Notes: generated by a model not told the origin, from the sequence alone. Shown: positions 14,923 to 23,245, numbered from the stretch's first letter. The stretch: DNA of 24,060 nucleotides from Gemmatimonadota bacterium (GCA_016880225.1 JAEHDT010000266.1:1-24060); one strand, 5' to 3'. Made by a program: numbers and translations.

Positions 14923-16108
14923 ACTCTAACTGGTCCAGCACGTCCGGCACCCGCTCCATCTCCTCCACGGTGTTGTAGCAATGGGGGGCCAGGCGGATCG
15001 CCCCTTCCCGCAGCGAGCACACGACGTGCGCCCGCTTCAGCGCGTGGTACGACTCGGCCGGATGCTCGGGTGCGAGGCAGATGATCGCCGAGCGGTGCAT
15101 GTCGTCGCGCGGTGAGACGACGCGAACGCCGTTCTCGTCCGCCCAGCTGAGCACCGGCTCGTGCAGCGCGCGCGTGTACTGCTCGATGTCCTCGATCCCC
15201 AGCTCGGCCAGCATGCCGACGGACACGGTCATGCCGTAGAAGTCCTGGAACGGCAGCGTCACCATCTCGAAGCGGCGGGCGTCGGCGCGGAGGGTGGGGT
15301 TGTACTCGGTGAGGCGGGAGAAATCGTCGGTGCCCTCGAACGCCATCCATCCGGTCATGGCGGGCTCGAGCGCCGGGATCAGCTCGCGCCGCACGTAGAT
15401 GAACCCCGATCCCCACGGAGACAAGAGCCACTTCTGGCCGCCGCATGCCAGGATGTCGACGGGCGTATCGCGGACGTCGAGCACCGAGTTCCCCACCCCC
15501 TGAATGCCGTCCACCACCAGGAACGTTCCGTTGGCGCGGCAGGCGGCGCCGAGGCGCGCGAGATCGGCGCGGAAGCCGTTCGAGAACTGGACGAACGAGA
15601 CCGCCAGCACGCGCACCCGCGGGTCGTGCAGCCGCTCCACCAGGTAGTCCTCGTCCGGCCAGCCCTCGGGAGCGCAGGGAGCGAGCTCCACCTCGACGCC
15701 CTGCTTCTTGAGGAGGAGCCACGGATAGACGTTCGCCGGGAATTCGCGGTCGGAGAGGAGCACCACGTCGCCCGGCTTGAGCGGCAGCGCGCGCGCCGCG
15801 AGGCCCAGACCGTGGCTCGTGTTGGTGGCGAGGGCGATCTCCGCCGGGTCCGCGTTCACGAAGCCGGCCACCGCGGCGCGCGCCGCCTGCAGCCCCGCCT
15901 GGAGCTCGCGGTCGGGGAGCAGGTGCGGGGCGGTGCGTTTGGCGGTGAACTCGTCCAGGGCGCGGCGCGTGCGCTCGGGGATGGGGCCGATCGAGGCGTT
16001 GTTCAAGTAGACGGTGTCGGCGGTCCAGGGGAACTCGGCGGCCCGCAGGGCGCGGAACTGGTCGCGCAAGGCGCGCATCCGGGTCGGGTGGTACGCGATG
16101 TCGGTCAT
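14921..16108 (-). CDS. Class V aminotransferase (PLP-dependent, cysteine desulfurase/isopenicillin N epimerase-like)
   Basis: 395 aa fold-type I PLP enzyme. VYLNNASIGPIPERTRRAL is the family opening, TNTSHGLGLAARAL binds the PLP phosphate, FLVVDGIQGVG holds the PLP-stacking Asp/Gln (D200, Q203), and CGGQKWLLSPWGSGF carries the Schiff-base lysine K226. The C-terminal small domain is complete. The subgroup resembles isopenicillin N epimerase-like or kynureninase-like proteins, not IscS/SufS, because no catalytic Cys loop is evident. ATG 16108 overlaps the permease stop (ATGA), so the two are coupled. The coupling to a peptide-type permease suggests a role with an amino acid or dipeptide substrate; this is inference. 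Confidence 0.88.
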   Translation of the reverse strand: MTDIAYHPTRMRALRDQFRALRAAEFPWTADTVYLNNASIGPIPERTRRALDEFTAKRTAPHLLPDRELQAGLQAARAAVAGFVNADPAEIALATNTSHGLGLAARALPLKPGDVVLLSDREFPANVYPWLLLKKQGVEVELAPCAPEGWPDEDYLVERLHDPRVRVLAVSFVQFSNGFRADLARLGAACRANGTFLVVDGIQGVGNSVLDVRDTPVDILACGGQKWLLSPWGSGFIYVRRELIPALEPAMTGWMAFEGTDDFSRLTEYNPTLRADARRFEMVTLPFQDFYGMTVSVGMLAELGIEDIEQYTRALHEPVLSWADENGVRVVSPRDDMHRSAIICLAPEHPAESYHALKRAHVVCSLREGAIRLAPHCYNTVEEMERVPDVLDQLE

Positions 16109-16944
16109 GCTCGCACGTCGAGCGCGTCGCGCAGGCCGTCGCCCACTACGTTCACGCCCAGCACCGTCAGGCCGATCGCGAGACCCGGGAACAGCGAGAC
16201 CCACGGCGCCACGCGCAGCAGGTCCCGCCCCTCGGCGATCATGGCGCCCCACGACGGCGTGGGCGGCTGCGCGCCCAGGCCCACGAACGAGAGCGCCGCC
16301 TCTGCCATGATCGCGCCTCCCACGCCGAGCGTCGCGGCCACGATGACGGGGCCGAGCACGTTGGGGAGGACGTGCCGCAGGACGAGGCGCGCGTCCGACG
16401 CGCCGAGCGCGCGGGCCGCCTGCACGTAATCGAGACCGCGCGCCGCGAGGACCTGGCCGCGCACCAGCCGGGCCATCCCCGCCCACCCCACGAGCCCGAT
16501 CACCACGCACACGACCGGCAGCGAGGGCCGCACGGCGGCGGCCACGGCGATGAGCAAGAGCAGCGACGGGAAGGCGAGCGTCACGTCGGCGACCCGCATC
16601 ACGACGGCGTCCACCCAGCGGCCGTAGTAGCCGGCGGCGAGGCCGAGCGCGAGTCCGGCGGCGAGGGCGATCACCTGACTCGCGACGCCCACGGCGAGCG
16701 ACAGTCGGGCGCCGAACAGCACGCGCGACAGCACGTCGCGCCCCTGAGCGTCGGTTCCGAGCGGGTTGGTGATGGACGGCGCGGAGAGTGCCGCGGCGAG
16801 ATCACCGCGGTACGGGTCGCCGGGCGCGAGCCACGGGGCGGCGAGGGCCGCGAGCCCGAGCAGCGTCACGAGGGCGAGACCGGCTACTGTCCAACGATTG
16901 CGTACGGCGCGACGACGCATGAGTAGCGCGGGGCTGGGGACCAC
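16105..16944 (-). CDS. ABC transporter permease, DppC/OppC type
   Basis: 279 aa inner-membrane permease of dipeptide/oligopeptide importers. An N-terminal helix (VAGLALVTLLGLAALAAPWLAP) is followed by NPLGTDAQGRDVLSRVLFGAR, which is diagnostic of the DppC/OppC branch. The EAA-type loop is DYVQAARALGASDARLVLRHVLPN, the site of contact with the ATPase. Later motifs are AEAALSFVGLGAQPPTPSWG and FPGLAIGLTVLGVNVVGDGLRDALD. Start GTG 16944 or ATG 16920 (MRRRAVRN) are both possible; neither has a clear ribosome site. No DppB partner, ATPase or binding protein is adjacent: the upstream neighbour runs the other way and the downstream one is an aminotransferase. Confidence 0.9.
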   Translation of the reverse strand: MVPSPALLMRRRAVRNRWTVAGLALVTLLGLAALAAPWLAPGDPYRGDLAAALSAPSITNPLGTDAQGRDVLSRVLFGARLSLAVGVASQVIALAAGLALGLAAGYYGRWVDAVVMRVADVTLAFPSLLLLIAVAAAVRPSLPVVCVVIGLVGWAGMARLVRGQVLAARGLDYVQAARALGASDARLVLRHVLPNVLGPVIVAATLGVGGAIMAEAALSFVGLGAQPPTPSWGAMIAEGRDLLRVAPWVSLFPGLAIGLTVLGVNVVGDGLRDALDVRA

Positions 16945-16991
16945 GACTACGTTACTCGGAGGCTCACCTCCCGGGCAAGCGGCGGATTCGC

Positions 16992-18077
16992 GTGGACATC
17001 CAGACGCGGTTCACTCTCGTGTTGGGCGGCGGCGGCATGAAGGGCCTCGCCCACATCGGCGTGCTGCAGGCGCTCACCGAACGCGGACTCGTCCCGTCGC
17101 AGATCGTCGGGTCGAGCGTCGGCGCGCTGGTGGGCGCCGCATGGTCCGCGGGCCGGAGCATCGCCGAGTTGCGCGACGTGGCCGTGAGCCTGCGCCGCCG
17201 GGACGTGTTCGCGGTGGCCCACGCCGACATGGCGTTCAAGCGGATGCGCTCCCCCGCCCTGTTCCGCCGCGAGCCGCTCGACCTGCTGATCCAGCACCTC
17301 GTCGGCGACGTCACATTCCCGGACCTGCGCCATCCGCTCATCGTGAACACGGTGGACATCAACTCGGGGATGCAGGTGTTCTGGGGCCTCGAGGGGCTGG
17401 ACGAGGTGCCCGTGCGGGACGCCGTGTTCGCGTCGTGCGCGCTCCCCGGGTACTTCCCCCCGCGCGAGATCCGCGGCCGGTTCTACTCCGACGGCGCCAC
17501 GGTGGACAACCTCCCGGTCGGAACGGGCCGCATTCTCGGCACCGATCTCATTCTCGCAGTCGACGTCTCGGCGTCGAACGCGTTCCGCGCGGACACGCAG
17601 GAGGAAGGCTTCGCCGCCGTGTTCGCGCGGGCCACGGAGATCGCGATGCAGTCGCTGCTCGAGCTGCGGCTGCGCGAGTGGACCACACCTCCCATTTTCT
17701 ACATACACCCGCGCGTCGAGCACATCTCCGCGTTCTCGTTCGAGCACCTGCGCGAGCTGGTGGAGGAGGGCTATCGCGCCACGCGCGCCGCGCTCGACCA
17801 CCCTGAGGAATGGCCCGCCGCGGGCGGCAGCGGCGTCCACCCGCGCCGCCCCGTCACCGTGCGCGTGCAGCGCGAGCGCTGTATTGGGTGCGGCGCCTGC
17901 CTGGTGCAGGCGCCGCCGGGCATGTTCGTGCTGGACGCGCAGGGCAAAGCGGTGGTCACGCAGCCCGACCAGGAATGGTCTCCCATCGACGGCGACTTCA
18001 TCCGGCACTGCCCCACGTACGCGATCAGCGCGCGGCCGGCGGCGGCTCCCGCCGAAACTCGCCGTCGATCCGGATGA
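16992..18077 (+). CDS. Patatin-like phospholipase fused to a C-terminal 4Fe-4S ferredoxin domain
   Basis: 361 aa. Residues 7-260 are a bacterial patatin (RssA/YchK-like) with oxyanion loop LVLGGGGMKGLAHIGVL, nucleophile elbow G40-S-S42-V-G44 and catalytic D167 in SDGATVDN: the Ser-Asp dyad that hydrolyses acyl esters is complete. After a Pro/Gly-rich linker (about 273-287) a monocluster ferredoxin domain follows: C297-x2-C300-x2-C303 and C340-Pro, with the usual FVLDAQGKAVV spacing. Four Cys imply a 4Fe-4S cluster. No signal peptide, so cytoplasmic. Start GTG 16992 precedes the conserved strand by six residues. The 3' end overlaps the convergent glycosyltransferase gene by 53 bases. The fusion could place lipid hydrolysis under redox control, or tether a ferredoxin to membranes. 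Confidence 0.9.
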   Translation: MDIQTRFTLVLGGGGMKGLAHIGVLQALTERGLVPSQIVGSSVGALVGAAWSAGRSIAELRDVAVSLRRRDVFAVAHADMAFKRMRSPALFRREPLDLLIQHLVGDVTFPDLRHPLIVNTVDINSGMQVFWGLEGLDEVPVRDAVFASCALPGYFPPREIRGRFYSDGATVDNLPVGTGRILGTDLILAVDVSASNAFRADTQEEGFAAVFARATEIAMQSLLELRLREWTTPPIFYIHPRVEHISAFSFEHLRELVEEGYRATRAALDHPEEWPAAGGSGVHPRRPVTVRVQRERCIGCGACLVQAPPGMFVLDAQGKAVVTQPDQEWSPIDGDFIRHCPTYAISARPAAAPAETRRRSG

Positions 18078-19224
18078 GATCGCTGGCCACGCGGTCCCAG
18101 TTGTAGTACGTCTCCACCGCGCGGCGGCCCGCCGCACCCATGCGCCGGCGCAGCTCCGCATCGGAGAGCAGCCGCGTGACCCCCGCCGCCACCGCCGCGG
18201 GATCCCCGGGTTCCACCAGAATCCCCGTCTCCCCCTCCCGCACCGCGTCCGGCACGCCGCCCGAGCGGCCGCCGACCACCGCCAGGCCACTCGCCGATGC
18301 CTCGAGCAGCGATATGCCGAACCCTTCCACCAGCAATTCCACGCGCCGCGACGCGCCGACGTACAGGTCGACGGCGTTGTACAGAGCGGGCAGCTCATCG
18401 TCGGGCACGAATCCGAGGAAGCGCACCGCGTCGCCCACGCCCAGCTCCGCCGCCAGCTGCTCGAAGCGTGCGCGGTGGGGCCCGATGCCGGCCACGGCGT
18501 AGCGCGGGGCCGTGCCCGGAAACGCGGTGCGTACGGCGGGGAGGGCGCGGATGACCGTATCGATCCCCTTGTGCCACTCGAGCCGCGACACGGTGAGGAG
18601 CCACGGCCCGCCGTCCAGCCCGAGCCGTGCGCGCAGCGGGCGGGGATCGATGCCCGGCCGGAAATGGGCCGGATCGGTGCCGAGGGGGACGACGCGCACG
18701 TCGCCGCCGAGCGTGGGCCGGTCCAGCGCCGCGAGCACGGCGCGCGCGTGCTCCGCCGTCCAGCGGCTGTTCGCGACGATCACCGCGGCGCCACCCAGCA
18801 GCTCACGAGCCGTCCAGCGCCGGAAGCGAGAGCGGTCCATTTTCGCCTGGAGCAGCAGCAGCTCGGTCCCGTGGACGACGACGCCGTACGGCAGGGCGTA
18901 GCGCGCGCGCAGCCAGCGCGCGGGATAGCCAGCAGGCTTGAGTTCACCGCACCACGCGAACCCAGGGCGGTGGCGCCGTACCAACTGGCTCGCCCGCGCG
19001 GTCCAGAGCAGGAGCCCATTGAGGGTGCGCAGCCGGGTGGCCCGGATCGGGGAGTGGTCGATGGGCTGTGGAAAGCGCGCGTCGCTCGCGGCGCTGCCCG
19101 GGTGGCGGCCGGTCGAGACGACGAGCGAGCCCGGTGGATAGCGCAGCGCCAGCTCGCCCATCCAGCGGGCGATGCCGCCGCCGTGTGGAGGGAAGTTGAA
19201 GGCGAGGAGGAGGGTGGTCCGCAA
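18025..19224 (-). CDS. GT4-family glycosyltransferase (tandem paralogue B)
   Basis: 399 aa GT-B glycosyltransferase, probably acting on a lipid-linked or surface polysaccharide at the cytoplasmic face. The N-domain acceptor loop is FPPHGGGIARWMGEL. The C-domain nucleotide-sugar motifs are VSRLEWHKG (R214, K219) and the E-x7-E signature E300-GFGISLL-E308, then SGGVPDAVREGETG. TTG 19224, one base after the preceding stop, is preferred over an ATG at 19257 because it aligns with the start of the neighbouring paralogue; GGAGGT lies 14 bases upstream. It is very similar throughout to the gene just upstream (shared KPAGYPARW, TVIRALPA, RRAVETYYNWDRV), indicating a tandem duplication. Donor and acceptor are unknown. 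Confidence 0.9.
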   Translation of the reverse strand: MRTTLLLAFNFPPHGGGIARWMGELALRYPPGSLVVSTGRHPGSAASDARFPQPIDHSPIRATRLRTLNGLLLWTARASQLVRRHRPGFAWCGELKPAGYPARWLRARYALPYGVVVHGTELLLLQAKMDRSRFRRWTARELLGGAAVIVANSRWTAEHARAVLAALDRPTLGGDVRVVPLGTDPAHFRPGIDPRPLRARLGLDGGPWLLTVSRLEWHKGIDTVIRALPAVRTAFPGTAPRYAVAGIGPHRARFEQLAAELGVGDAVRFLGFVPDDELPALYNAVDLYVGASRRVELLVEGFGISLLEASASGLAVVGGRSGGVPDAVREGETGILVEPGDPAAVAAGVTRLLSDAELRRRMGAAGRRAVETYYNWDRVASDLIRIDGEFRREPPPAAR

Positions 19225-19225
19225 A

Positions 19226-20407
19226 CTAGCCCGCCACCACCTCCGCTTCGATGGCACGGAGGTCGCGCACGACGCGGTCCCAGTTGTAGTAGGTCTCGAC
19301 AGCGCGGCGCCCGTTGCGTCCGAGTCGCTCGGCGAGGGGGGGATCGGTGAGCACGCGACAGATGGCGGAGGCGAGCTCGGCGGGTTCGTCCGCCGCCACC
19401 AGCAGCCCCGTCTCCCCGTCGCGCACGGCGTCTGGAATCCCCCCCGAGTTACCGGCCACGACGGGAAGCCCGCAGGCCGACGCTTCGACGAGCGAGATGC
19501 CGAACCCCTCGACGTCGAGGCGCTCGGCGCGGCGGGAGGCGCCCACGTAGACCGACGCGACGTTGTAGAGTGCGGGCAGGTCGCGGTCGCTCACCTCACC
19601 GAGGAACCGCACGCGCTCGGCGACACCGGCCTTGTGTGCGAGCTTCTCGAGCATCTCGCGCCCGGCGCCCGACCCCGCGACCGCGTAGCGCAGCCCCGGC
19701 ACGCGCTCGAGGATCGCCGGGAGCGCCCTGATCACCGTGTCGACCCCCTTGTAGGGGTCGAGGCGCGCGACCGTGAGAAGCCAGGGAGCGCCGCCGTCAG
19801 GAAGATCGAAGCGGCGCCGTACCTCGCTCGCGTCTATCCCGGGCCGGAAGCGCTCCGGGTCGGTACCCAGGTGCACGACGCGCAACCGCCGGCCATCGCA
19901 GTCCAAGCCCAGTTCCCCGAGCACACTCGAGGCCAAGTCCCGCGTCCAAATACTGTTCGCCATGAGTACCGCAGCCCCGCCGAAGATGGCGCGCGCGGAG
20001 CGGCGCTTGAGTCGCGACTGCCGGATCTTGTGCTGCTCACTCAACAGGTCGCCCCCGTGGAAGAAGATTCCGTAGGGCACGTGACAGCGCTCGAACACCC
20101 AGCGGGCGGGGTACCCCGCGGGCTTGACGTTGCCGCAGTGCACGAAGCGAACGCGGTGTTGTCGCGCCAGGCTGGTCGCACGGCGTGACCAGAGCAGCAA
20201 TCCAGGGAGCGTCTTGGTGCGGCCCCGGCTCACGGGCAGCCGGTCCACCTCCGCCGGGAACTGCGCGTCGACATCGGGCGCGTCGGCATCCTGGGGAGTG
20301 GATACGACGAGCTCGCCGCGGGGGAAGTGGCGTGCCATCTCGCCGTGCAGGCGCGCGATGCCGCCACCCATCGGGGGGAAGTCCTGTGCGAGTAGCAGCG
20401 TGCTCAA
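19226..20407 (-). CDS. GT4-family glycosyltransferase (tandem paralogue A)
   Basis: 393 aa GT-B enzyme. DFPPMGGGIARLHGEMARH forms the acceptor loop, TVARLDPYKGVDTVI holds the Arg/Lys pair for the nucleotide diphosphate, and EGFGISLVE is the E-x7-E motif. TTG 20407 is chosen over GTG 20422 because it forms a TTGA overlap with the preceding GT2 stop and has GGGAG 8 bases upstream, and because the paralogue starts at the equivalent residue. It lies one base before the start of the next gene and is clearly its duplicate. It likely adds successive sugars in the same glycan as its neighbours. Confidence 0.9.
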   Translation of the reverse strand: MSTLLLAQDFPPMGGGIARLHGEMARHFPRGELVVSTPQDADAPDVDAQFPAEVDRLPVSRGRTKTLPGLLLWSRRATSLARQHRVRFVHCGNVKPAGYPARWVFERCHVPYGIFFHGGDLLSEQHKIRQSRLKRRSARAIFGGAAVLMANSIWTRDLASSVLGELGLDCDGRRLRVVHLGTDPERFRPGIDASEVRRRFDLPDGGAPWLLTVARLDPYKGVDTVIRALPAILERVPGLRYAVAGSGAGREMLEKLAHKAGVAERVRFLGEVSDRDLPALYNVASVYVGASRRAERLDVEGFGISLVEASACGLPVVAGNSGGIPDAVRDGETGLLVAADEPAELASAICRVLTDPPLAERLGRNGRRAVETYYNWDRVVRDLRAIEAEVVAG

Positions 20408-21144
20408 CGCGAGCGCTCCCACAGGAATGCGTACTTCAGGAACGTAGCCATGGCGCTCGTCCCCGCGTACACTACGCCCAACCGGCCGTCGAGCACGGCA
20501 CCCTGCAGCAGGTAGTCGCGCCAGAACCGGAACACGGGCCGTACCACCAGATCGCTCCAGCGGGCCCGTCGCCCCCGCGCGACCAGGTCGGCGGCGCCCA
20601 TCTGACCGTAAGTGATCATCTTCTGCACATGGTGAGCCAGGTCCCGATAGGGCGTGTGGTCGAGTTCGTGTACGAGCCGGCCCACGGCGTTTACTCCCTC
20701 GAGGGCCGGGTGCGCCGTCGAGCCGCCGAACCGCAGGCCACGCCGGAACAGCCGCACGACCCAGTCCCGCCCCCAGTGACCGCGGCGCATCGGGCGACCA
20801 TGGAACAGGTTGCGACGCTTCACGGCGTATGCCGCGCGGGCCGGCGCCGCCACCACCGCAGCCAGTTCACCCGCGAGAGCAGGATCGACTCGTTCGTCCG
20901 CGTCGAGCGCGAAGATCCAGTCGTGCGATGCGGCGGCGCTGCCGGCGTTCCGCTGCTCCGCGATGCCGGGCGCCGCGCGGTCGACGACGCGCGCCCCTGC
21001 CGTCCGGGCGAGACCGACGGTGTCATCTGTCGATGCCGCATCCACGACGATCACCTCGTCTGCCCAGGCGAGATGCCGGACGCACTCGACGATCTGGCTC
21101 GCTTCGTTGAGGGTGGGGATGACGATCGTGATCGGCGTGCGCAT
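20404..21144 (-). CDS. GT2-family glycosyltransferase (WaaE/KdtX-like)
   Basis: 246 aa GT-A enzyme. ITIVIPTLNEASQIVECV opens the nucleotide-binding fold, WADEVIVVDAASTDDT is the usual second strand, and FALDADERVDPAL carries the DxD motif for the metal-sugar nucleotide. The C-terminal segment (RPVFRFWRDYLLQGAVLDGRLGVVYAG) resembles the membrane-associated tail of lipopolysaccharide-core beta-glucosyltransferases of the WaaE/KdtX type. ATG 21144 has GAGGT 6 bases upstream. It sits 15 bases after a GT4 gene in the same operon. A role in LPS-core or capsule assembly is likely; the linkage is not known. Confidence 0.9.
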   Translation of the reverse strand: MRTPITIVIPTLNEASQIVECVRHLAWADEVIVVDAASTDDTVGLARTAGARVVDRAAPGIAEQRNAGSAAASHDWIFALDADERVDPALAGELAAVVAAPARAAYAVKRRNLFHGRPMRRGHWGRDWVVRLFRRGLRFGGSTAHPALEGVNAVGRLVHELDHTPYRDLAHHVQKMITYGQMGAADLVARGRRARWSDLVVRPVFRFWRDYLLQGAVLDGRLGVVYAGTSAMATFLKYAFLWERSR

Positions 21145-21159
21145 GGGGGTACCTCAATG

Positions 21160-22275
21160 CTAACGGGTGTCGTGCCGGGCCAGCAATCGCCGTCGCTCCA
21201 CCGCCTCGCGGTACACGGCCTCGGTCCGCGCCGCGGTACGCTGGAGCGTGAACTCGCGGCGCACGAGTTCGTGCCCGGCGCGCGCCATCCGCCCGGCAGC
21301 CTCGCGGTCGGCCAGCAGGCCGTCGAGCGCTTTGGCCCACGCGCCCGCATCGAGCGGTGGCACCAGCACCCCGGTCCGCCCCGGGGAGACGAGGTCGGGG
21401 TTGCCGCCGGCGTCCGACGCGACCACGGGCAACCCCAACGCCATCGCCTCAAGCAAGGACTGCGACAGTCCCTCGATCCGCGAGGGCAGCGCGGCGACGG
21501 CGGCGACATGATAGAACGGGAGTGGCCGCTCGGTGAGCGGCACGAACGACACGCCATGGCGCTCCGGCACCGCAGCCGCGAGCTTCCGCAGCCGCGGTGT
21601 CGCTTCGATTCCGACGAGCGCCAGGTGCACGGGATGCGCCACGCTGGGCAGAGCGCGCAGCAGCACGTGCTGATCCTTGAGCCGCGCCACGACCACCACG
21701 ACGGCCCGTCCGTCAAGGCCCCCAAGTGCCGCTCGCGCAGCGGCCATCTCGTCCGTTGACACGGGTGCATCGACGCGTTCGAGAGCGATCCCGTTGGGAA
21801 CGACGCGCAGCCGCCCGGCAGGGTGCAGCCGCCGTAGCAGCGCGCGCGCGACCGCGCGACTCACCGCGATCGTGCGATCTGCCGTGCAACCGACCGCGAC
21901 GAGCTCGAAGGGCGAGGTGAGCGGCATGGTGCGGCGGGTGACCACCAGCGGCTGTGGCAGACGGCCCCGCCAGCGCAGCCACGTCAGCGCGCGGCGGTCC
22001 AGCGTGCCGTGCGAGTTGACGACGTCCACGTGCTCGCGGGCGATCAGGTCGGCGAGCGAGCGTGCCAAGGGGCCCGGAGGCCCGAAGGCGAGGGGGACCA
22101 CCTGGAGTCCGGCGCCCCGGCCGAGGCGCGCCAGCAGGACGTCGTCCCGGCACCCGATCACCACTCGATGCCCGCGACGGTTGAGCTCCTGACTGAGGTT
22201 GAAGATGGATTGGGTGGACCCCGCCGGGCCGCCCTGGTGCGTAACCTGGAGAATACACAGCGGCCGGTCTGACAT
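21160..22275 (-). CDS. GT4-family glycosyltransferase, first gene of the minus-strand operon
   Basis: 371 aa GT-B enzyme. ILQVTHQGGPAGSTQSIFNL is a typical N-terminal acceptor loop. RLRVVPNGIALERVD is the interdomain region, VVVVARLKDQHVLL is a variant donor loop with the Arg/Lys, and EGLSQSLLE is the E-x7-E motif, followed by SDAGGNPDLVSPGRTG. ATG 22275 is the first start after the promoter at 22286-22296; the leader would be very short. It transcribes the GT4-GT2-GT4-GT4 series, most likely one polysaccharide pathway. Confidence 0.9.
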   Translation of the reverse strand: MSDRPLCILQVTHQGGPAGSTQSIFNLSQELNRRGHRVVIGCRDDVLLARLGRGAGLQVVPLAFGPPGPLARSLADLIAREHVDVVNSHGTLDRRALTWLRWRGRLPQPLVVTRRTMPLTSPFELVAVGCTADRTIAVSRAVARALLRRLHPAGRLRVVPNGIALERVDAPVSTDEMAAARAALGGLDGRAVVVVVARLKDQHVLLRALPSVAHPVHLALVGIEATPRLRKLAAAVPERHGVSFVPLTERPLPFYHVAAVAALPSRIEGLSQSLLEAMALGLPVVASDAGGNPDLVSPGRTGVLVPPLDAGAWAKALDGLLADREAAGRMARAGHELVRREFTLQRTAARTEAVYREAVERRRLLARHDTR

Positions 22276-22285
22276 GGCCCGAAGC

Positions 22286-22296
22286 TAGTTATACTA
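22286..22296. promoter_or_regulatory. Overlapping bidirectional promoter (palindromic -10)
   Basis: TAGT-TAT-ACTA is palindromic and supplies a -10 box on each strand: TATACT (22290-22295) for the plus gene and TATAAC (22293-22288) for the minus gene. The start codons lie only 9 and 12 bases downstream, so both transcripts would be leaderless or nearly so. It is an A/T-rich patch in GC-rich DNA. The -35 elements would lie inside the opposite genes and are not obvious. Confidence 0.5.
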
Positions 22297-22304
22297 TCCC
22301 GCGC

Positions 22305-23243
22305 ATGCACGTCGCCGTGGCGTCCCACCAACTGCTGCCGGCGAAAGGCTACGGCGGTCCGCAGCGTGTCGTCGTGGCCTTGGTGCGCGGCCTCGCGGTG
22401 CTGGGGCACCGCGTCACCCTGCTCGCGCCTCCCGGCACCCGGGTCCCTGAAGCGACGGTGGTGGCGGTGCCGCCCAAGAAGCTCGCCGACCCGGCGCTGC
22501 TCGCAGCGTGCGTCCCGCGCGACGCCGAGATCCTGCACGCACACTACCCGCTGTCCCGCGCGCCCGGCTCCATTCCGTTCATCCAGACGGTGCACCGCAA
22601 CCTAAAGCCCGGCACGCCGCTCTACCCCAACAGCGTCTTCCTCTCGCGCGACCACGCGCGCCGCCACGGGAGCCTCACGTTCGTATACAACGGACTCGAC
22701 CCGGCGGACTATTTCTTTCGACGCTTCCCGCGGCGCGCATCGCAGTACGATCTGTTCCTCGGCAAGCTGCACTCGAGCAAGGGCTACCACTGGGCGGTGG
22801 AGGCGGCGAAGCACACCGGGCATCGGCTCATCGTCGCCGGCGGCTGGCGGCCCAGCTTCACGGGGTCGATCAAGTACGTGGGAGAGGTGGACGGTGCGAC
22901 CAAGGCCGCGCTGCTGGCCCGTGCCCGCTGCCTGTGGAACCCGGCCGAGTGGGACGAGCCATTCGGTCTCGTCACTATCGAGGCGTTTCTCTCGGGCACG
23001 CCCGTGCTCGGCACCCGCCGGGGCGCGCTTCCCGAGCTGATCGTGCCCGAGGTCGGTGCGCTGTGCGACACGATGGACGAGATGATCGCCGCCGCGGAGG
23101 CGATCCACACCCGCGCGCCGGGCGCGTGCCGCGCTCGCGCCGAACGACTCTTCACCCACGTCGTCATGGCGGAGGCCTACGTGCGCATGTACCGCGCCGT
23201 GATGGAGGGCGGTGCGCTGCCACCCGGCCTGGGGCCCCGATAG
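22305..23243 (+). CDS. GT4-family glycosyltransferase, short form, divergently transcribed
   Basis: 312 aa, about 60 residues shorter than its neighbours, mainly in the N-terminal domain. Start MHVAVASHQLLPAKGYGGPQR gives the acceptor loop. FLGKLHSSKGYHWAVEAAK replaces the usual GR..xxKG donor loop, and EWDEPFGLVTIE is the E-x7-E signature (E-PFGLVTI-E), then GTPVLGTRRGALPELI. It resembles the AviGT4-like subset of GT4. It is transcribed alone from the bidirectional promoter and converges with the last gene of the window, the stops 2 bases apart. It probably belongs to the same envelope-glycan locus. Confidence 0.88.
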   Translation: MHVAVASHQLLPAKGYGGPQRVVVALVRGLAVLGHRVTLLAPPGTRVPEATVVAVPPKKLADPALLAACVPRDAEILHAHYPLSRAPGSIPFIQTVHRNLKPGTPLYPNSVFLSRDHARRHGSLTFVYNGLDPADYFFRRFPRRASQYDLFLGKLHSSKGYHWAVEAAKHTGHRLIVAGGWRPSFTGSIKYVGEVDGATKAALLARARCLWNPAEWDEPFGLVTIEAFLSGTPVLGTRRGALPELIVPEVGALCDTMDEMIAAAEAIHTRAPGACRARAERLFTHVVMAEAYVRMYRAVMEGGALPPGLGPR

Positions 23244-23245
23244 CC

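Noticed and set aside
14712..15722. Minus-strand frame with an NAVSGNAYPDNAVSRNA-like repeat peptide.
   Set aside because: It is the reverse reading of the 15-bp tandem array and runs antisense or out of phase through the aminotransferase; no coding support.
16958..16971. GGAGG-CTCA-CCTCC palindrome between the permease and patatin genes as an operator.
   Set aside because: Only five pairs. It contains Shine-Dalgarno-like bases, but at 22 and 29 bases from the two starts, too far to be functional sites; possible but unsupported.
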